From Streptomyces capitiformicae (GTDB taxonomy: Bacteria; Actinomycetota; Actinomycetes; Streptomycetales; Streptomycetaceae): 64,000 nt of DNA. The stretch spans positions 2,479,767 to 2,543,766 of the forward strand of contig NZ_CP022161.1 in the NCBI RefSeq assembly GCF_002214185.1. The letters run 5' to 3'. Position 1 is the stretch's first letter. Each line of letters starts with the position of its first letter. A program made the position numbers and the translations under genes. Below are positions 28,643-36,812 of the stretch, piece by piece. The notes under the pieces were generated by a model. It was not told where the DNA came from. It searched no databases and was given only the letters and a program-made list of their open reading frames with translations.

Positions 28643-28837
28643 TCAGGGCCGGGAGGCATCCACCAGACGCCTGACCGAGGCGGGCCGCATGTCCGTCCAC
28701 ACCTGGTCAATCCTCGCCAGGCATTCCTGGCGGCTTCCTTCAAATCCCTCGGGATCCCATCCCGCTGGCAGTTTCATATTCGTTGGCCAGATGGAGTACT
28801 GCTCTTCGTGATTAACGACGACGCGATGTGTGAGCAC
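28643..28837 (-). CDS. MbtH-like NRPS accessory protein
   Basis: The 64-residue product carries the MbtH pattern: NHEEQYSIWP, then LPAGW, SRQECL and a final WTDMRPASVRRL. MbtH proteins bind adenylation domains and are often needed for their folding or activity. The GTG start at 28837 has AGGGGG about nine bases upstream; a longer frame to 28933 is not protein-like. It lies between the exporter gene and the carbamoyltransferase gene, first of the biosynthetic run, so the promoter for the NRPS operon may lie in 28838-29151. Confidence 0.9.
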   Translation of the reverse strand: MLTHRVVVNHEEQYSIWPTNMKLPAGWDPEGFEGSRQECLARIDQVWTDMRPASVRRLVDASRP

Positions 28838-29040
28838 CTTTGCCGTTCCCCCTAAATGAGTCCCTCGGCTGCGGGTCCACCCGCTGTGCAAACAACACGT
28901 AAACCGAGGATGAAGCATGATCTGGCTATTCAATCAACCGCTCTCGCTGATCGAAATACTCGCACACCACCCCTGAAAGGTGAAGCGCTTCCATGCGCAC
29001 TCATCGCGCCAGGTGGCCGGAATGCGACCACTCGACAACA

Positions 29041-29113
29041 CGGGGTGATCCTTGATTTCTGGACACTTCACCCCGATACAGGGTCGTTACATGCACGCTA
29101 TGTCACCGTGACA
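29041..29113. promoter_or_regulatory. Inverted repeats in the MbtH-MFS gap
   Basis: The 314-base gap 28838-29151 has lower GC and no gene I can support. It contains CGGGGTGA-N19-TCACCCCG (29041-29075) and the palindrome TGTCAC-C-GTGACA (29101-29113), both possible regulator sites for the operon starting with MbtH. Confidence 0.35.
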
Positions 29114-29151
29114 AGAGTCACACTTGCACGAGGGACAGGACCGTTTTGCCT

Positions 29152-30420
29152 TCAACTCCCGATGGCACCGTCGATGGTGCTGTCCAGCTTCACCGGAGTC
29201 GGCGACCCCGAGTCACGGACGCGCTCGCCCCAGCGGACCGCGGGTCGCATGAGCGCTGCCACGACGATGAAGAGGGCCCCGAGCAGGAGCCAGCCAGGCA
29301 CCCCCCAGTAGACGATCAGGCCGGTGAGCAGCAGCGGTCCGACCATCTCGGCGACCGTGGTGCCGTTCCCGAAGAACGCCTGGTACTGGCCGTGCTTCCC
29401 GGCCGGCGCGAGGCCGAAGCTGACCTCCCAGGAACCCGCCGCCTGCATCATCTCTCCCAGCGCCTGGATCGCCACGGCGACGAGAAGCAGGACACCGGCC
29501 ACCCAGGCCGAACTGCCGACACTGGTCAGGGCGAAGACCACACATCCCAGCCCCAGCAGGACACTGCCCACGAAGATGTGACGGGTGGCGCTGTGCAGCC
29601 CGGTAACGCCACGGGAGACACGGACCTGGAAGAGCACCACGGAGACGGTGTTGAGCATGAACATCAGGGACAGCAGCCAGACGGGCGCCGCCGTGTGCTG
29701 GGCGATCCACAGAGGCAGGGCGATGTCCACCAACGGGATGTGCAGCAGCAACAGCGTGTTCAGCACGCTGACGACCACATAGGGCCGGTCCTTGAGCACC
29801 GACGCTGCCCCGCCGTGCGCCGCGGCCTCGACCGTCGGCGCGGGCGGCACCTCCGGCACTCGGCTGAGTACGAACGCGGCCGCGAAGAAGGCCAGGGCGT
29901 TGAGCGCGAAGACCGCGTAGTACGCCTCGCGCCGGTCCACCAGGAGGGCGACTCCGCCGAGCGCGGACCCCACGGCGAGCCCCGCGTTATAGCTGGACTG
30001 CACATAGGCGCGCACCTTGGTGACCTCTCCGTCGGAGACCAGGCCGGCCAACAGCGCCTGCTGGGCCGCCGATCCGCCGCGCTGCGACACCGCGTACGCG
30101 CACGCGCCGACGAGGAACAGGGCGAACGAGGACACGAACAGGTAGGAGGCGATGGCCAGGCCCGCGCAGACGAACAGGGCGACAGCGGTGCTCCGCGGTC
30201 CCTTGCGGTCCGCGAGATGGCCCAGCGGCACACTCAGCACCAGCGCCACCGACCAGGCGATCGTCAGCCCGAGCCCCATCTTCACCGGTGAGATCCCCAC
30301 GATCCGTGTGAAGAACAGGGCGGCGCATATGTAGTACGCGCCATCGCCGGTCCGGCAGACCAGTTGGGCAAGCGCCAGGACCCGAGGTGCGCCGGGCGGT
30401 GGGATCAGTCCTTTGATCAC
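29152..30420 (-). CDS. MFS transporter, probable peptide exporter
   Basis: The 422-residue protein has about 12 hydrophobic helices in two halves and the typical cytoplasmic loop LGHLADRKGPR between helices 2 and 3. Its place at the head of the NRPS gene run suggests it exports the product or confers self-resistance, which is inference. The GTG start at 30420 has AAGGAG four bases upstream. It is divergent from the ATP-grasp gene across a 430-base region. Confidence 0.85.
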   Translation of the reverse strand: MIKGLIPPPGAPRVLALAQLVCRTGDGAYYICAALFFTRIVGISPVKMGLGLTIAWSVALVLSVPLGHLADRKGPRSTAVALFVCAGLAIASYLFVSSFALFLVGACAYAVSQRGGSAAQQALLAGLVSDGEVTKVRAYVQSSYNAGLAVGSALGGVALLVDRREAYYAVFALNALAFFAAAFVLSRVPEVPPAPTVEAAAHGGAASVLKDRPYVVVSVLNTLLLLHIPLVDIALPLWIAQHTAAPVWLLSLMFMLNTVSVVLFQVRVSRGVTGLHSATRHIFVGSVLLGLGCVVFALTSVGSSAWVAGVLLLVAVAIQALGEMMQAAGSWEVSFGLAPAGKHGQYQAFFGNGTTVAEMVGPLLLTGLIVYWGVPGWLLLGALFIVVAALMRPAVRWGERVRDSGSPTPVKLDSTIDGAIGS

Positions 30421-30642
30421 TGTGCTCCTTGTGTCTGCTGCGGACAGCGCAGCCGTCGGAGCACCGTGGAAGGATCGCCTCCACGGCGCTCGTACGCGGA
30501 AGTCCCCAGCGGCAGGTGGGACGTCGGTGAACAGGGGATGACCGGCAAGTGGTGCGGCCTGGGGCCCCCGTCCGCCACACGTTTCAAGATCCCGTGGCTC
30601 GGCCAGGTTATGTGTAGCCGACCGCTACTGCGAGTTGTTTTC

Positions 30643-30671
30643 TTGACACCCTCGACGCCCCTGGCGAAGAT
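30643..30671 (+). promoter_or_regulatory. Possible promoter for the ATP-grasp gene
   Basis: TTGACA (30643-30648), a 17-base spacer and GAAGAT form a plausible vegetative promoter about 180 bases upstream of the ATP-grasp start. The remaining 430-base divergent gap (30421-30850) shows no gene. Confidence 0.35.
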
Positions 30672-30850
30672 CTCAACGGCCCACGCTCCCCAACTTCTCT
30701 CGTACGTATGGCCCTTTGGCGGGGCAGCACGCGCAGGCCATGGCCCCGATCTCACGAGCGGTGCGCGGACGCAGTGGCCTTCCTGAGCCCTTGTTCTCCC
30801 GATCCTTCAAGCCTTCTCGTCCCCCGATGTCTCCAAGAAGGAGTTCCCCC

Positions 30851-32107
30851 GTGCCTGAACACGTCCTCGTTTTCGGCGTCGGATACGACATCCCGCAACG
30901 CATGCGGGCCGTCGGCGCGAACTCGGGTGCCGAGGTGGTCACTTCGGTGATGTGCTGGCCCGAGCACCTGGAGAAGATGGACGACACCGACGAGCACGCC
31001 CGTGTCATCGTGTTACATCCCGACGCCCCCGACAGCGAGTGGCTGGCCATGGCCCGCTCCGTCCACGCGATGCACCCGGTGACCCGGGTCGGTTCCTTCT
31101 ACGACGACTGCCGCCCTCAAGCTGCCATGGTGGCGCGGGAACTGGGCCTGGAGGCGCACAGCCCGGAGGTCGTCGAACTCATCCGGAACAAGCACGCGAT
31201 GCGGCGGCGACTCGCCGAGAGCGGGGTCGAAGCCACGGCCTCCGCCGTCGTCGACAGCGCCGAGATGGTGAAGGAGTTCGCCTCCGAGCACGGCTATCCC
31301 TGCGTGGTGAAGCCCGTGGACGGAGCGGCGAGCAAGGGGGTCTCCGTACTGCGCACGCCGGAAGAGGCCGAATCCGCCTTCCTGCGGGCCAGTGGGATCG
31401 GTACGGGCTCGGAGGTGACCGTCGAGGAGTTCCTGACCGGTGATCAGTACAGCGTGGAGGCCTTCTCGGAGAAGGGAGAACACATCGTCCTGGCCGTCAC
31501 CCGCAAGTACTCCGACCCGGTCTCGCTGGTCGAACTGGGACATGTACTGCCGGCCCTGCTGGAGCCGGCGCAGAGGGCCGCGATCGAGGGCCATGTCATC
31601 GGGACACTGAACGCACTTGAGGTGGAGTTCGGGCCGACCCACACCGAGATCATCCTGACTCCCGCCGGCCCCAGGGTCATCGAGACCCATCTGCGCACGG
31701 GTGGCGACGAGCTCTGGAACATGGTCACCGATGCCACCGGCGTGGACATGATCGAATGCCAACTGCGCCAAGCACTCGGCGAAACAGTGCTCCCTGGCGT
31801 GCGAGCCACGCTTGCGGACCCCGAGCGCACGCCACGGTGCGAGGCGATCTGGTTCGCGGGCGCTCCCTCGTCCGGCACGCTGGTCGAAGTGACCGGGGCC
31901 GACGCCGACCATCCGGCGGAGGTGACCCTGACCGTGCTCGGCAAGCCGGGCACCCGGCTCAGCGGCCTCCAGAACAGCTTCTCCCGCCTGGCGCACGCGC
32001 GCGCTCATGCCGACACGGCTCAGAAGGCCCTGGAACTGGCCAGGCAGGCCATCGCGGGACTCGACTTCATCGCCCGCCACCCCGCCGACCAGGAGGATCT
32101 CCTGTGA
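30851..32107 (+). CDS. ATP-grasp domain carboxylate-amine ligase
   Basis: The 418-residue protein has a pre-ATP-grasp Rossmann-like N terminus (EHVLVFGVGYDIP), then ATP-binding strands with PCVVKPVDGAASKGVSVL and EEFLTGDQYSVEAFS, and the metal-binding VIETHLRTGGDE. These match amino-acid or peptide ligases that form amide bonds through acyl phosphates. In this cluster it may add a residue to the NRPS product. A GTG start has AAGGAG at good spacing, while the frame extends further upstream without one. The stop overlaps the next gene's start. Confidence 0.88.
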   Translation: MPEHVLVFGVGYDIPQRMRAVGANSGAEVVTSVMCWPEHLEKMDDTDEHARVIVLHPDAPDSEWLAMARSVHAMHPVTRVGSFYDDCRPQAAMVARELGLEAHSPEVVELIRNKHAMRRRLAESGVEATASAVVDSAEMVKEFASEHGYPCVVKPVDGAASKGVSVLRTPEEAESAFLRASGIGTGSEVTVEEFLTGDQYSVEAFSEKGEHIVLAVTRKYSDPVSLVELGHVLPALLEPAQRAAIEGHVIGTLNALEVEFGPTHTEIILTPAGPRVIETHLRTGGDELWNMVTDATGVDMIECQLRQALGETVLPGVRATLADPERTPRCEAIWFAGAPSSGTLVEVTGADADHPAEVTLTVLGKPGTRLSGLQNSFSRLAHARAHADTAQKALELARQAIAGLDFIARHPADQEDLL

Positions 32108-32388
32108 GCCCCCGTTTGCACGGCTTGAACGTAGAGGAGCTGATCGACGACTGGGATTCGATCCGGCAGGGGTACTTCCTGGGGGAGGACGACGAGACCC
32201 TGTTGGCGTGTGTGGAGGAACTACAGGCGGTGGCGGCGCTGTCGGCCGTGGCCTCGGATCCGGCCGTCGCACACTCCGCGGGCGATCACGAAACCCACCC
32301 GTACGACAGCGAATTCAGCGGCAACTTCGGCGCCGGCTTCGCTCGCTCGGCCGCGACCGCCATCGGGCCCCGCCCCGGCGAGGATTGA
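32104..32388 (+). CDS. Small acidic protein (94 aa) coupled to the ATP-grasp gene
   Basis: A GTG start overlaps the ATP-grasp stop as GTGA, so translation is coupled. The product begins SPRLHGLNVEELIDDWDSIRQGYF, then an acidic helix and an alanine-rich stretch, and ends in a Ser/Gly/Phe-rich tail (EFSGNFGAGFARSAAT). GC3 is high, supporting real coding. I do not recognise the family. It could be a partner subunit, a carrier or a substrate of the ATP-grasp ligase. The C-terminal tail looks less structured than the N-terminal helix. Confidence 0.65.
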   Translation: MSPRLHGLNVEELIDDWDSIRQGYFLGEDDETLLACVEELQAVAALSAVASDPAVAHSAGDHETHPYDSEFSGNFGAGFARSAATAIGPRPGED

Positions 32389-32724
32389 GCCGGACACTCC
32401 CCGACCGCAAAGGAATACCCTTCGTCCGAATACCGCATTGCCCGCGCCCGGTCTCTCCATTACCGTTGCCCTCATGACTGCCGGGTCGGCCTTGTGCCGT
32501 GAGCGGATTGGTTGCCCGGCCTCCGAGTGAGGTCGGGGCGGGCCAGGGGTCCGCCTGTTGAAGCGCCGCGCGCCAATCACCGTTTCTTCGCGATACTTCG
32601 CTTTCTTTCGCGCGCGTTGACCATTTCACCACCGCACCGCGACGTGTGGCGTGCAGCTGCGACATGCACGTGTGACGTGCGATGTTGCCTGCCTGCCCAT
32701 CGGCAACCCGCTGTGCCGAATTCC

Positions 32725-32767
32725 GCGCTCCGCATTCTGCGCTCGGCACTCCGCACTCCGCACTCGA
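32725..32767. repeat. Short tandem repeats in a 462-base gap
   Basis: Degenerate copies of a CCGCACTC-like unit occur in tandem. The whole gap 32389-32850 is less GC-rich than its neighbours and contains other GTGCGACGTG-like repeats around 32640-32690. I see no gene in it; a promoter for the next gene is likely. Confidence 0.4.
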
Positions 32768-32850
32768 CGTGCTGCGTCCCCTTCCGTCTGCAACGCGCTG
32801 CGGCGATCACCCCTGCCCGAAAACACGAAAACAGCCACAGAAAGCAGAGA

Positions 32851-33711
32851 ATGCCCAACCCCTTCAATCAGCAGATCATCGAGGAATTCCGCGCCAACCA
32901 CGGCGAAGTCGGCGGCTATTTCGAGGGCGCCCGGCTCATCCTCCTGACCACGACCGGTGCCCGTACCGGCAGCCCGCACACCACTCCCCTCGGCTACCTC
33001 CCCGACGGCGGCGACGGCACGATCCTGGTCATCGCGTCGGCGGGTGGATCACCCAAGCACCCCGACTGGTACCGGAACGTCGTCGCCACCCCCCGAGTCA
33101 CCATCGAGAGCGGGGTGTTCACCTACGAGGCCGAGGCCGTCGTGCTGGCCGGCGAGGAGCGGGACCGGGCGTTCGCGCGGGCGGTCGAGGCGGAGCCGGG
33201 ATGGGCCGAGTACCAGGCGAAGACGGACCGTACGATCCCGGTCGTCGCCCTGCGAGAGCTCCCCAAGGCCGGCCCGCCGAACATCAACGCCGGCTCCATG
33301 GGCAAGGCCATCAAGGTCGTGCACGACGCCTTCCGTCGTGAACTCGCCCTGATCAGGAGGGAGTTGACCGACAGCAACGGCAAACCCACTCTCGGCGCCC
33401 AGCTCCGCATCAACTGCCTCACCTTCTGCCAGGGCCTGCACAACCACCACACCGGCGAGGACACCATGCTGTTCCCGTTCCTTGCCGACCGCCACCCGGA
33501 ACTGTCCCCCACACTCGGCCGCCTCCAGGAGGAGCACGAGCAGATCGCCGCCCTCGTCGAGGACCTCCGCCGGGTCGTGACGGCCGACGACACCGACCCC
33601 GTCGCCGTACTCCCCGAAGTCGACAGGCTCATCGCGCGGTTGGAGGCTCATCTCGCGTACGAGGAGGAGCAGCTGATCCCGACCCTGGACGCCGCCACGA
33701 CCACGACCTGA
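32851..33711 (+). CDS. Deazaflavin-dependent nitroreductase fused to hemerythrin domain
   Basis: The 286-residue protein joins two parts. Residues 1-140 match the DDN/F420-dependent reductase fold ([21 protein letters not shown] and HPDWYRNVVATPRVTIE). Residues 150-280 form a hemerythrin four-helix bundle with its iron ligands in HNHHTGEDTMLFPFL, EEHEQI and HLAYEEEQLIP. The fusion suggests a redox enzyme coupled to an oxygen- or nitric-oxide-sensing di-iron site; this is inference. The ATG starts directly at the family-typical N terminus (NPFNQQIIEEF). Confidence 0.87.
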   Translation: MPNPFNQQIIEEFRANHGEVGGYFEGARLILLTTTGARTGSPHTTPLGYLPDGGDGTILVIASAGGSPKHPDWYRNVVATPRVTIESGVFTYEAEAVVLAGEERDRAFARAVEAEPGWAEYQAKTDRTIPVVALRELPKAGPPNINAGSMGKAIKVVHDAFRRELALIRRELTDSNGKPTLGAQLRINCLTFCQGLHNHHTGEDTMLFPFLADRHPELSPTLGRLQEEHEQIAALVEDLRRVVTADDTDPVAVLPEVDRLIARLEAHLAYEEEQLIPTLDAATTTT

Positions 33712-33725
33712 GCGACAAAGACCAA

Positions 33726-33792
33726 CCGGTGAGCGGCGGACGAGCCCCCTGGGGGGAGGGAGATCGGGCTCGTGCGTTACGCCGCTCACCGG
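33726..33792. terminator. Bidirectional terminator hairpin
   Basis: Outer arms CCGGTGAGCGGC and GCCGCTCACCGG and inner ACGAGCCC/GGGCTCGT pairs form a long bulged stem between the reductase/hemerythrin gene and the convergent helicase gene. Confidence 0.7.
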
Positions 33793-33906
33793 CACACCCC
33801 TGACCGTAATCACAGCACCGACCCCCAAGGTGCGCACCCGGTCATGACTCCGCGACCGTCAGGTAACACCCATCCCATCCCTCCCCCACTCCCCCTCGTC
33901 ACCTCG

Positions 33907-36108
33907 TCACCACGGCAGAGCACACGCATGCACCACATCCAGGCGCGACACCGCGCGCGTGAGCGCGACGTACAGCCGGTGCAACCCCCGCGTCTCGGCC
34001 GCCACGATCGCCGCCGGCTCGACGACCACGACATGGTCGTACTCCAGCCCTTTCGCCACCCCCGCCCCCAACACCACGACCCGCGCCCCGACTTCGTCCG
34101 GCCCGCCCACCGCGACACCGGCCTCGTCGAGCGCGTTCCGCAGTCGTACGACATCGGCGTCGGCCGCGATGACCCCGACCGACCCCTCGCGCGCGAGCGC
34201 GTCACGCACCACGGCGACCGTCTCACCCACGACAGCCTCCGCATCCACGCAGATCCCACCACCCCCCACGCGCCGAATCCCCAACTCCCCGTCCCGCCGC
34301 AGCGATCGAGCCGCGGGCACATCCACGCCCAACCGCTCCAGTAACCGATTGGCCAGCTGTACGACGGCCTGCGGCACCCGGAAGCCGGTGGTCAAAGGCA
34401 CCACCGCGGCGTCCGGTTTCCCCAGGTGCGCGAGGAGACGGGGCCAGTCGCGGGCGGCCCACGGGGTCGTCCCCTGCGCCAGGTCACCCAGGACCGTCAC
34501 AGAACCGAACGCGGCCCGGCGCCCGATCGCGCGGCACTCCATCGGGGAGAGGTCCTGGGCCTCGTCGACGACGACGTGGCCGTAGCCCTCGGGGTGCCGG
34601 AGCAGCCCGGCCACCTCGTCGAGGAGGACGAGGTCGGCGGCCGACCAGCGCGCGGACCGCCACGTACGCGGCGCCTTCACCCACGACACGGCCTTCTGCT
34701 CGTCCGCGTCGAGCACGCCCTCCGCCGCGCCGGCGAGCGCGTCCGGATCGCCGAGCAGCCGCGCCACGACCTCCTCCGGCCGCACTCGCGGCCATACGGC
34801 GTCGACGTACTCCCCCACCGGCCACGACCGGGAAATCCGCTGCACCCAGGCGTTGGTGCGCGGCCCCGCCCGCAGCTCGGCCTGCCGCTGCAGCAGCCGT
34901 ACGACCCGCGTCCGAACCCGCTCCCGGCCGACGTCGTACGGCGGTTCCGGTTGCTCCGCCCGTACGTCCGCCACGATCCGCCGGAGCGCGTCACCGGGCA
35001 CCCGCCAGCGGTACGAACCGTCCCGCACGACAAGGGAGTCGGGGTGGGCCGTGGGCTGGTCGACGCCGGTGTACAGGGCCCGGCGGAGTACCTCGGCCAT
35101 CCGGGCGTCGTGCTTGACGGTGGCGGCGCGTTCGTCGTCCTCGGCGGTGACCGGCTGCCGGGCGATCTCCTCCGTGACGGTCGACTGGCGCACACCGGTC
35201 TCGCCGAGCGCCGGGAGGACCTCCGCGATGTAGGAGAGGAAGGTCCGGTTGGGGCCGAGGATCAGCAGACCGCCGCGGCGGATGCGCTGCGGGTACGTGT
35301 AGAGAAGGTACGCGGCGCGGTGCAGCCCGACCACCGTCTTGCCGGTTCCCGGGGCGCCCTGGACACAGACGGAGGTGGTGAGATCCGCGCGGACCAGGTC
35401 GTCCTGGTCCGGCTGGATGGTGGCGGCGATGTCGCGCATGGGACCGACGCGGGGCCGCTCGATCTCGGCGACGAGAAGCCGACTGGTGGCCGGACCTCCG
35501 TGCCCGCCAGGCTCATCGTGCCCCTCGTGCCCGCCACGCTCATCGCGCCCACCGTGCACACCGTGCCCGCCTTGCTCATCGTGCCCACCCTGCTCACCCT
35601 GGCCCAGGTGCTCGTCCTCCATCCCGGTGAGGTCGGCGGAGTCACCCCGGCTGCCCGGCGCCCAGCCGAACCGGCGCCGGACGGCCACGCCCCGTGGATC
35701 ACGGACGCTCGCCTGGTAGAAGGCACGGGACACGGGCGCACGCCAGTCCACGACGAGGGGCGGCAAGGCCGGCTGCTCGCTGATGCGCAGCCGACCGATG
35801 TGGTAACTCTGCCCGGCGTGGTCGGCATCCAGGTGACCGGTGTCCGTGTGGCCGCTGCCCGTGCCGTCGGCGAAGTCGAGGCGCCCGAAGAACAGCGGCC
35901 CCTCCGACAGCTCCCGCAACTCCTTGGCATTGCTGCGCAGTTGATACCCGAGTACCTCGGCGTCGGCCCCCGAGGCCGAGACGTCCTCGCCTACGACGAC
36001 CCGTTCACCCGCCCCTTCGACCATGGCGGCGAAGGCGGCACGGCAGGTGTCGTGGTAGGTGCACTCACGGATCAGGGCATGCCGGAGAACCGGTTCGGGA
36101 GACGTCAT
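33907..36108 (-). CDS. HelD/UvrD-like ATP-dependent helicase
   Basis: The 733-residue protein has an N-terminal arm with RAPVSRAFYQAS, Walker A GAPGTGKTVVGLHRAAYLL, the motif DEAQDLSPME (motif II) and YVALTRAVSRLDVVHA near the C terminus. This is the HelD arrangement. HelD proteins bind and recycle RNA polymerase, and in Streptomyces the HelR type protects against rifampicin. No rifampicin-associated element is recognised upstream. A G/H/E-rich insert (about residues 170-207) is unusual. The start at 36108 is nine codons inside the longest frame and opens the conserved region. Confidence 0.85.
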   Translation of the reverse strand: MTSPEPVLRHALIRECTYHDTCRAAFAAMVEGAGERVVVGEDVSASGADAEVLGYQLRSNAKELRELSEGPLFFGRLDFADGTGSGHTDTGHLDADHAGQSYHIGRLRISEQPALPPLVVDWRAPVSRAFYQASVRDPRGVAVRRRFGWAPGSRGDSADLTGMEDEHLGQGEQGGHDEQGGHGVHGGRDERGGHEGHDEPGGHGGPATSRLLVAEIERPRVGPMRDIAATIQPDQDDLVRADLTTSVCVQGAPGTGKTVVGLHRAAYLLYTYPQRIRRGGLLILGPNRTFLSYIAEVLPALGETGVRQSTVTEEIARQPVTAEDDERAATVKHDARMAEVLRRALYTGVDQPTAHPDSLVVRDGSYRWRVPGDALRRIVADVRAEQPEPPYDVGRERVRTRVVRLLQRQAELRAGPRTNAWVQRISRSWPVGEYVDAVWPRVRPEEVVARLLGDPDALAGAAEGVLDADEQKAVSWVKAPRTWRSARWSAADLVLLDEVAGLLRHPEGYGHVVVDEAQDLSPMECRAIGRRAAFGSVTVLGDLAQGTTPWAARDWPRLLAHLGKPDAAVVPLTTGFRVPQAVVQLANRLLERLGVDVPAARSLRRDGELGIRRVGGGGICVDAEAVVGETVAVVRDALAREGSVGVIAADADVVRLRNALDEAGVAVGGPDEVGARVVVLGAGVAKGLEYDHVVVVEPAAIVAAETRGLHRLYVALTRAVSRLDVVHACALPW
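35494..35604 (-). repeat. Low-complexity GGHDEQ-like repeats within the helicase gene
   Basis: The DNA encodes repeated GGH units mixed with acidic residues (GGHDEQGGHGVHGG and related). It lies between the N-terminal arm and the Walker A domain and probably forms a flexible linker that varies in length between strains. Confidence 0.6.
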
Positions 36109-36149
36109 TCCACCGAGCGTAGCGAAATAACGCAACCGAGTTAAATATT

Positions 36150-36791
36150 TTACCGAGTTTCACTCAGGGTGGACGCTCCTGGAAGCCACCCGAGCCCTTC
36201 CTCAAGCCGCCCGAACACCCGCGCTGCAGCGGCAACGGCGTCCCCCTCGACCTCGCCCGCCCGCTCCCCCCGCTCCATCCGCCGCCAGTTCTCCTCCGCC
36301 AGCACCCGCCGTACGGCCACGATCTGCGCGGCGGCGACCCGCGCGTCGAGGCCCCCGCCCAGCACCTCGGCGAGCGCCGCCTCCGCCCGCTCCAGATGGC
36401 CGTACAACCGCGCGACCAGCGACGGCGCCCCGTACAGCATCCGATAGAACGCGAGCACCCGAGGATCGTCATTGAGCCCGGTGACGGGATCCCGCCGAGC
36501 CAGCCCCGCCAGGAAATGCGCCCGCACCGCGCCCACCACCGACTCCCCCTCGGCCCGCCCCGCCACGACGCGCGCGGACTCGGTCTCGTGATCGGCGATC
36601 CGGTACAGCACGAGATCCTCCTTCGCCGGGAAGTACCGAAAGAGGGTCGGCTTGGAAATCTCAGCGGCCGCGGCGACCTCCGCCACGGAGACGGCATCGA
36701 ACCCCTTCTCGACGAACAGCCGGACAGCGACCTCCGACACCGTCTCGTACATCCGCCGCCTCTTGCGCTCCCGCAGCCCGATCTCGCTCAT
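36150..36791 (-). CDS. TetR family transcriptional regulator
   Basis: The 213-residue protein has the TetR DNA-binding domain (RKRRRMYETVSEVAVRLFVEKGF, then ISKPTLFRYFPAKEDL) and a helical C-terminal domain. It lies 41 bases upstream of the helicase stop-to-start direction on the same strand, so it may be co-transcribed with or control the helicase gene. The start at 36791 was preferred to one six codons upstream because MSEIGLRERKRRR is typical. Confidence 0.87.
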   Translation of the reverse strand: MSEIGLRERKRRRMYETVSEVAVRLFVEKGFDAVSVAEVAAAAEISKPTLFRYFPAKEDLVLYRIADHETESARVVAGRAEGESVVGAVRAHFLAGLARRDPVTGLNDDPRVLAFYRMLYGAPSLVARLYGHLERAEAALAEVLGGGLDARVAAAQIVAVRRVLAEENWRRMERGERAGEVEGDAVAAAARVFGRLEEGLGWLPGASTLSETR

Positions 36792-36812
36792 GACGGCGAG
36801 CCTACGCACAGA

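Noticed and set aside
36109..36149. A rifampicin-associated element before the HelD-like gene
   Set aside because: The gap is short and AT-rich, and does not contain the expected GC-rich inverted repeat.
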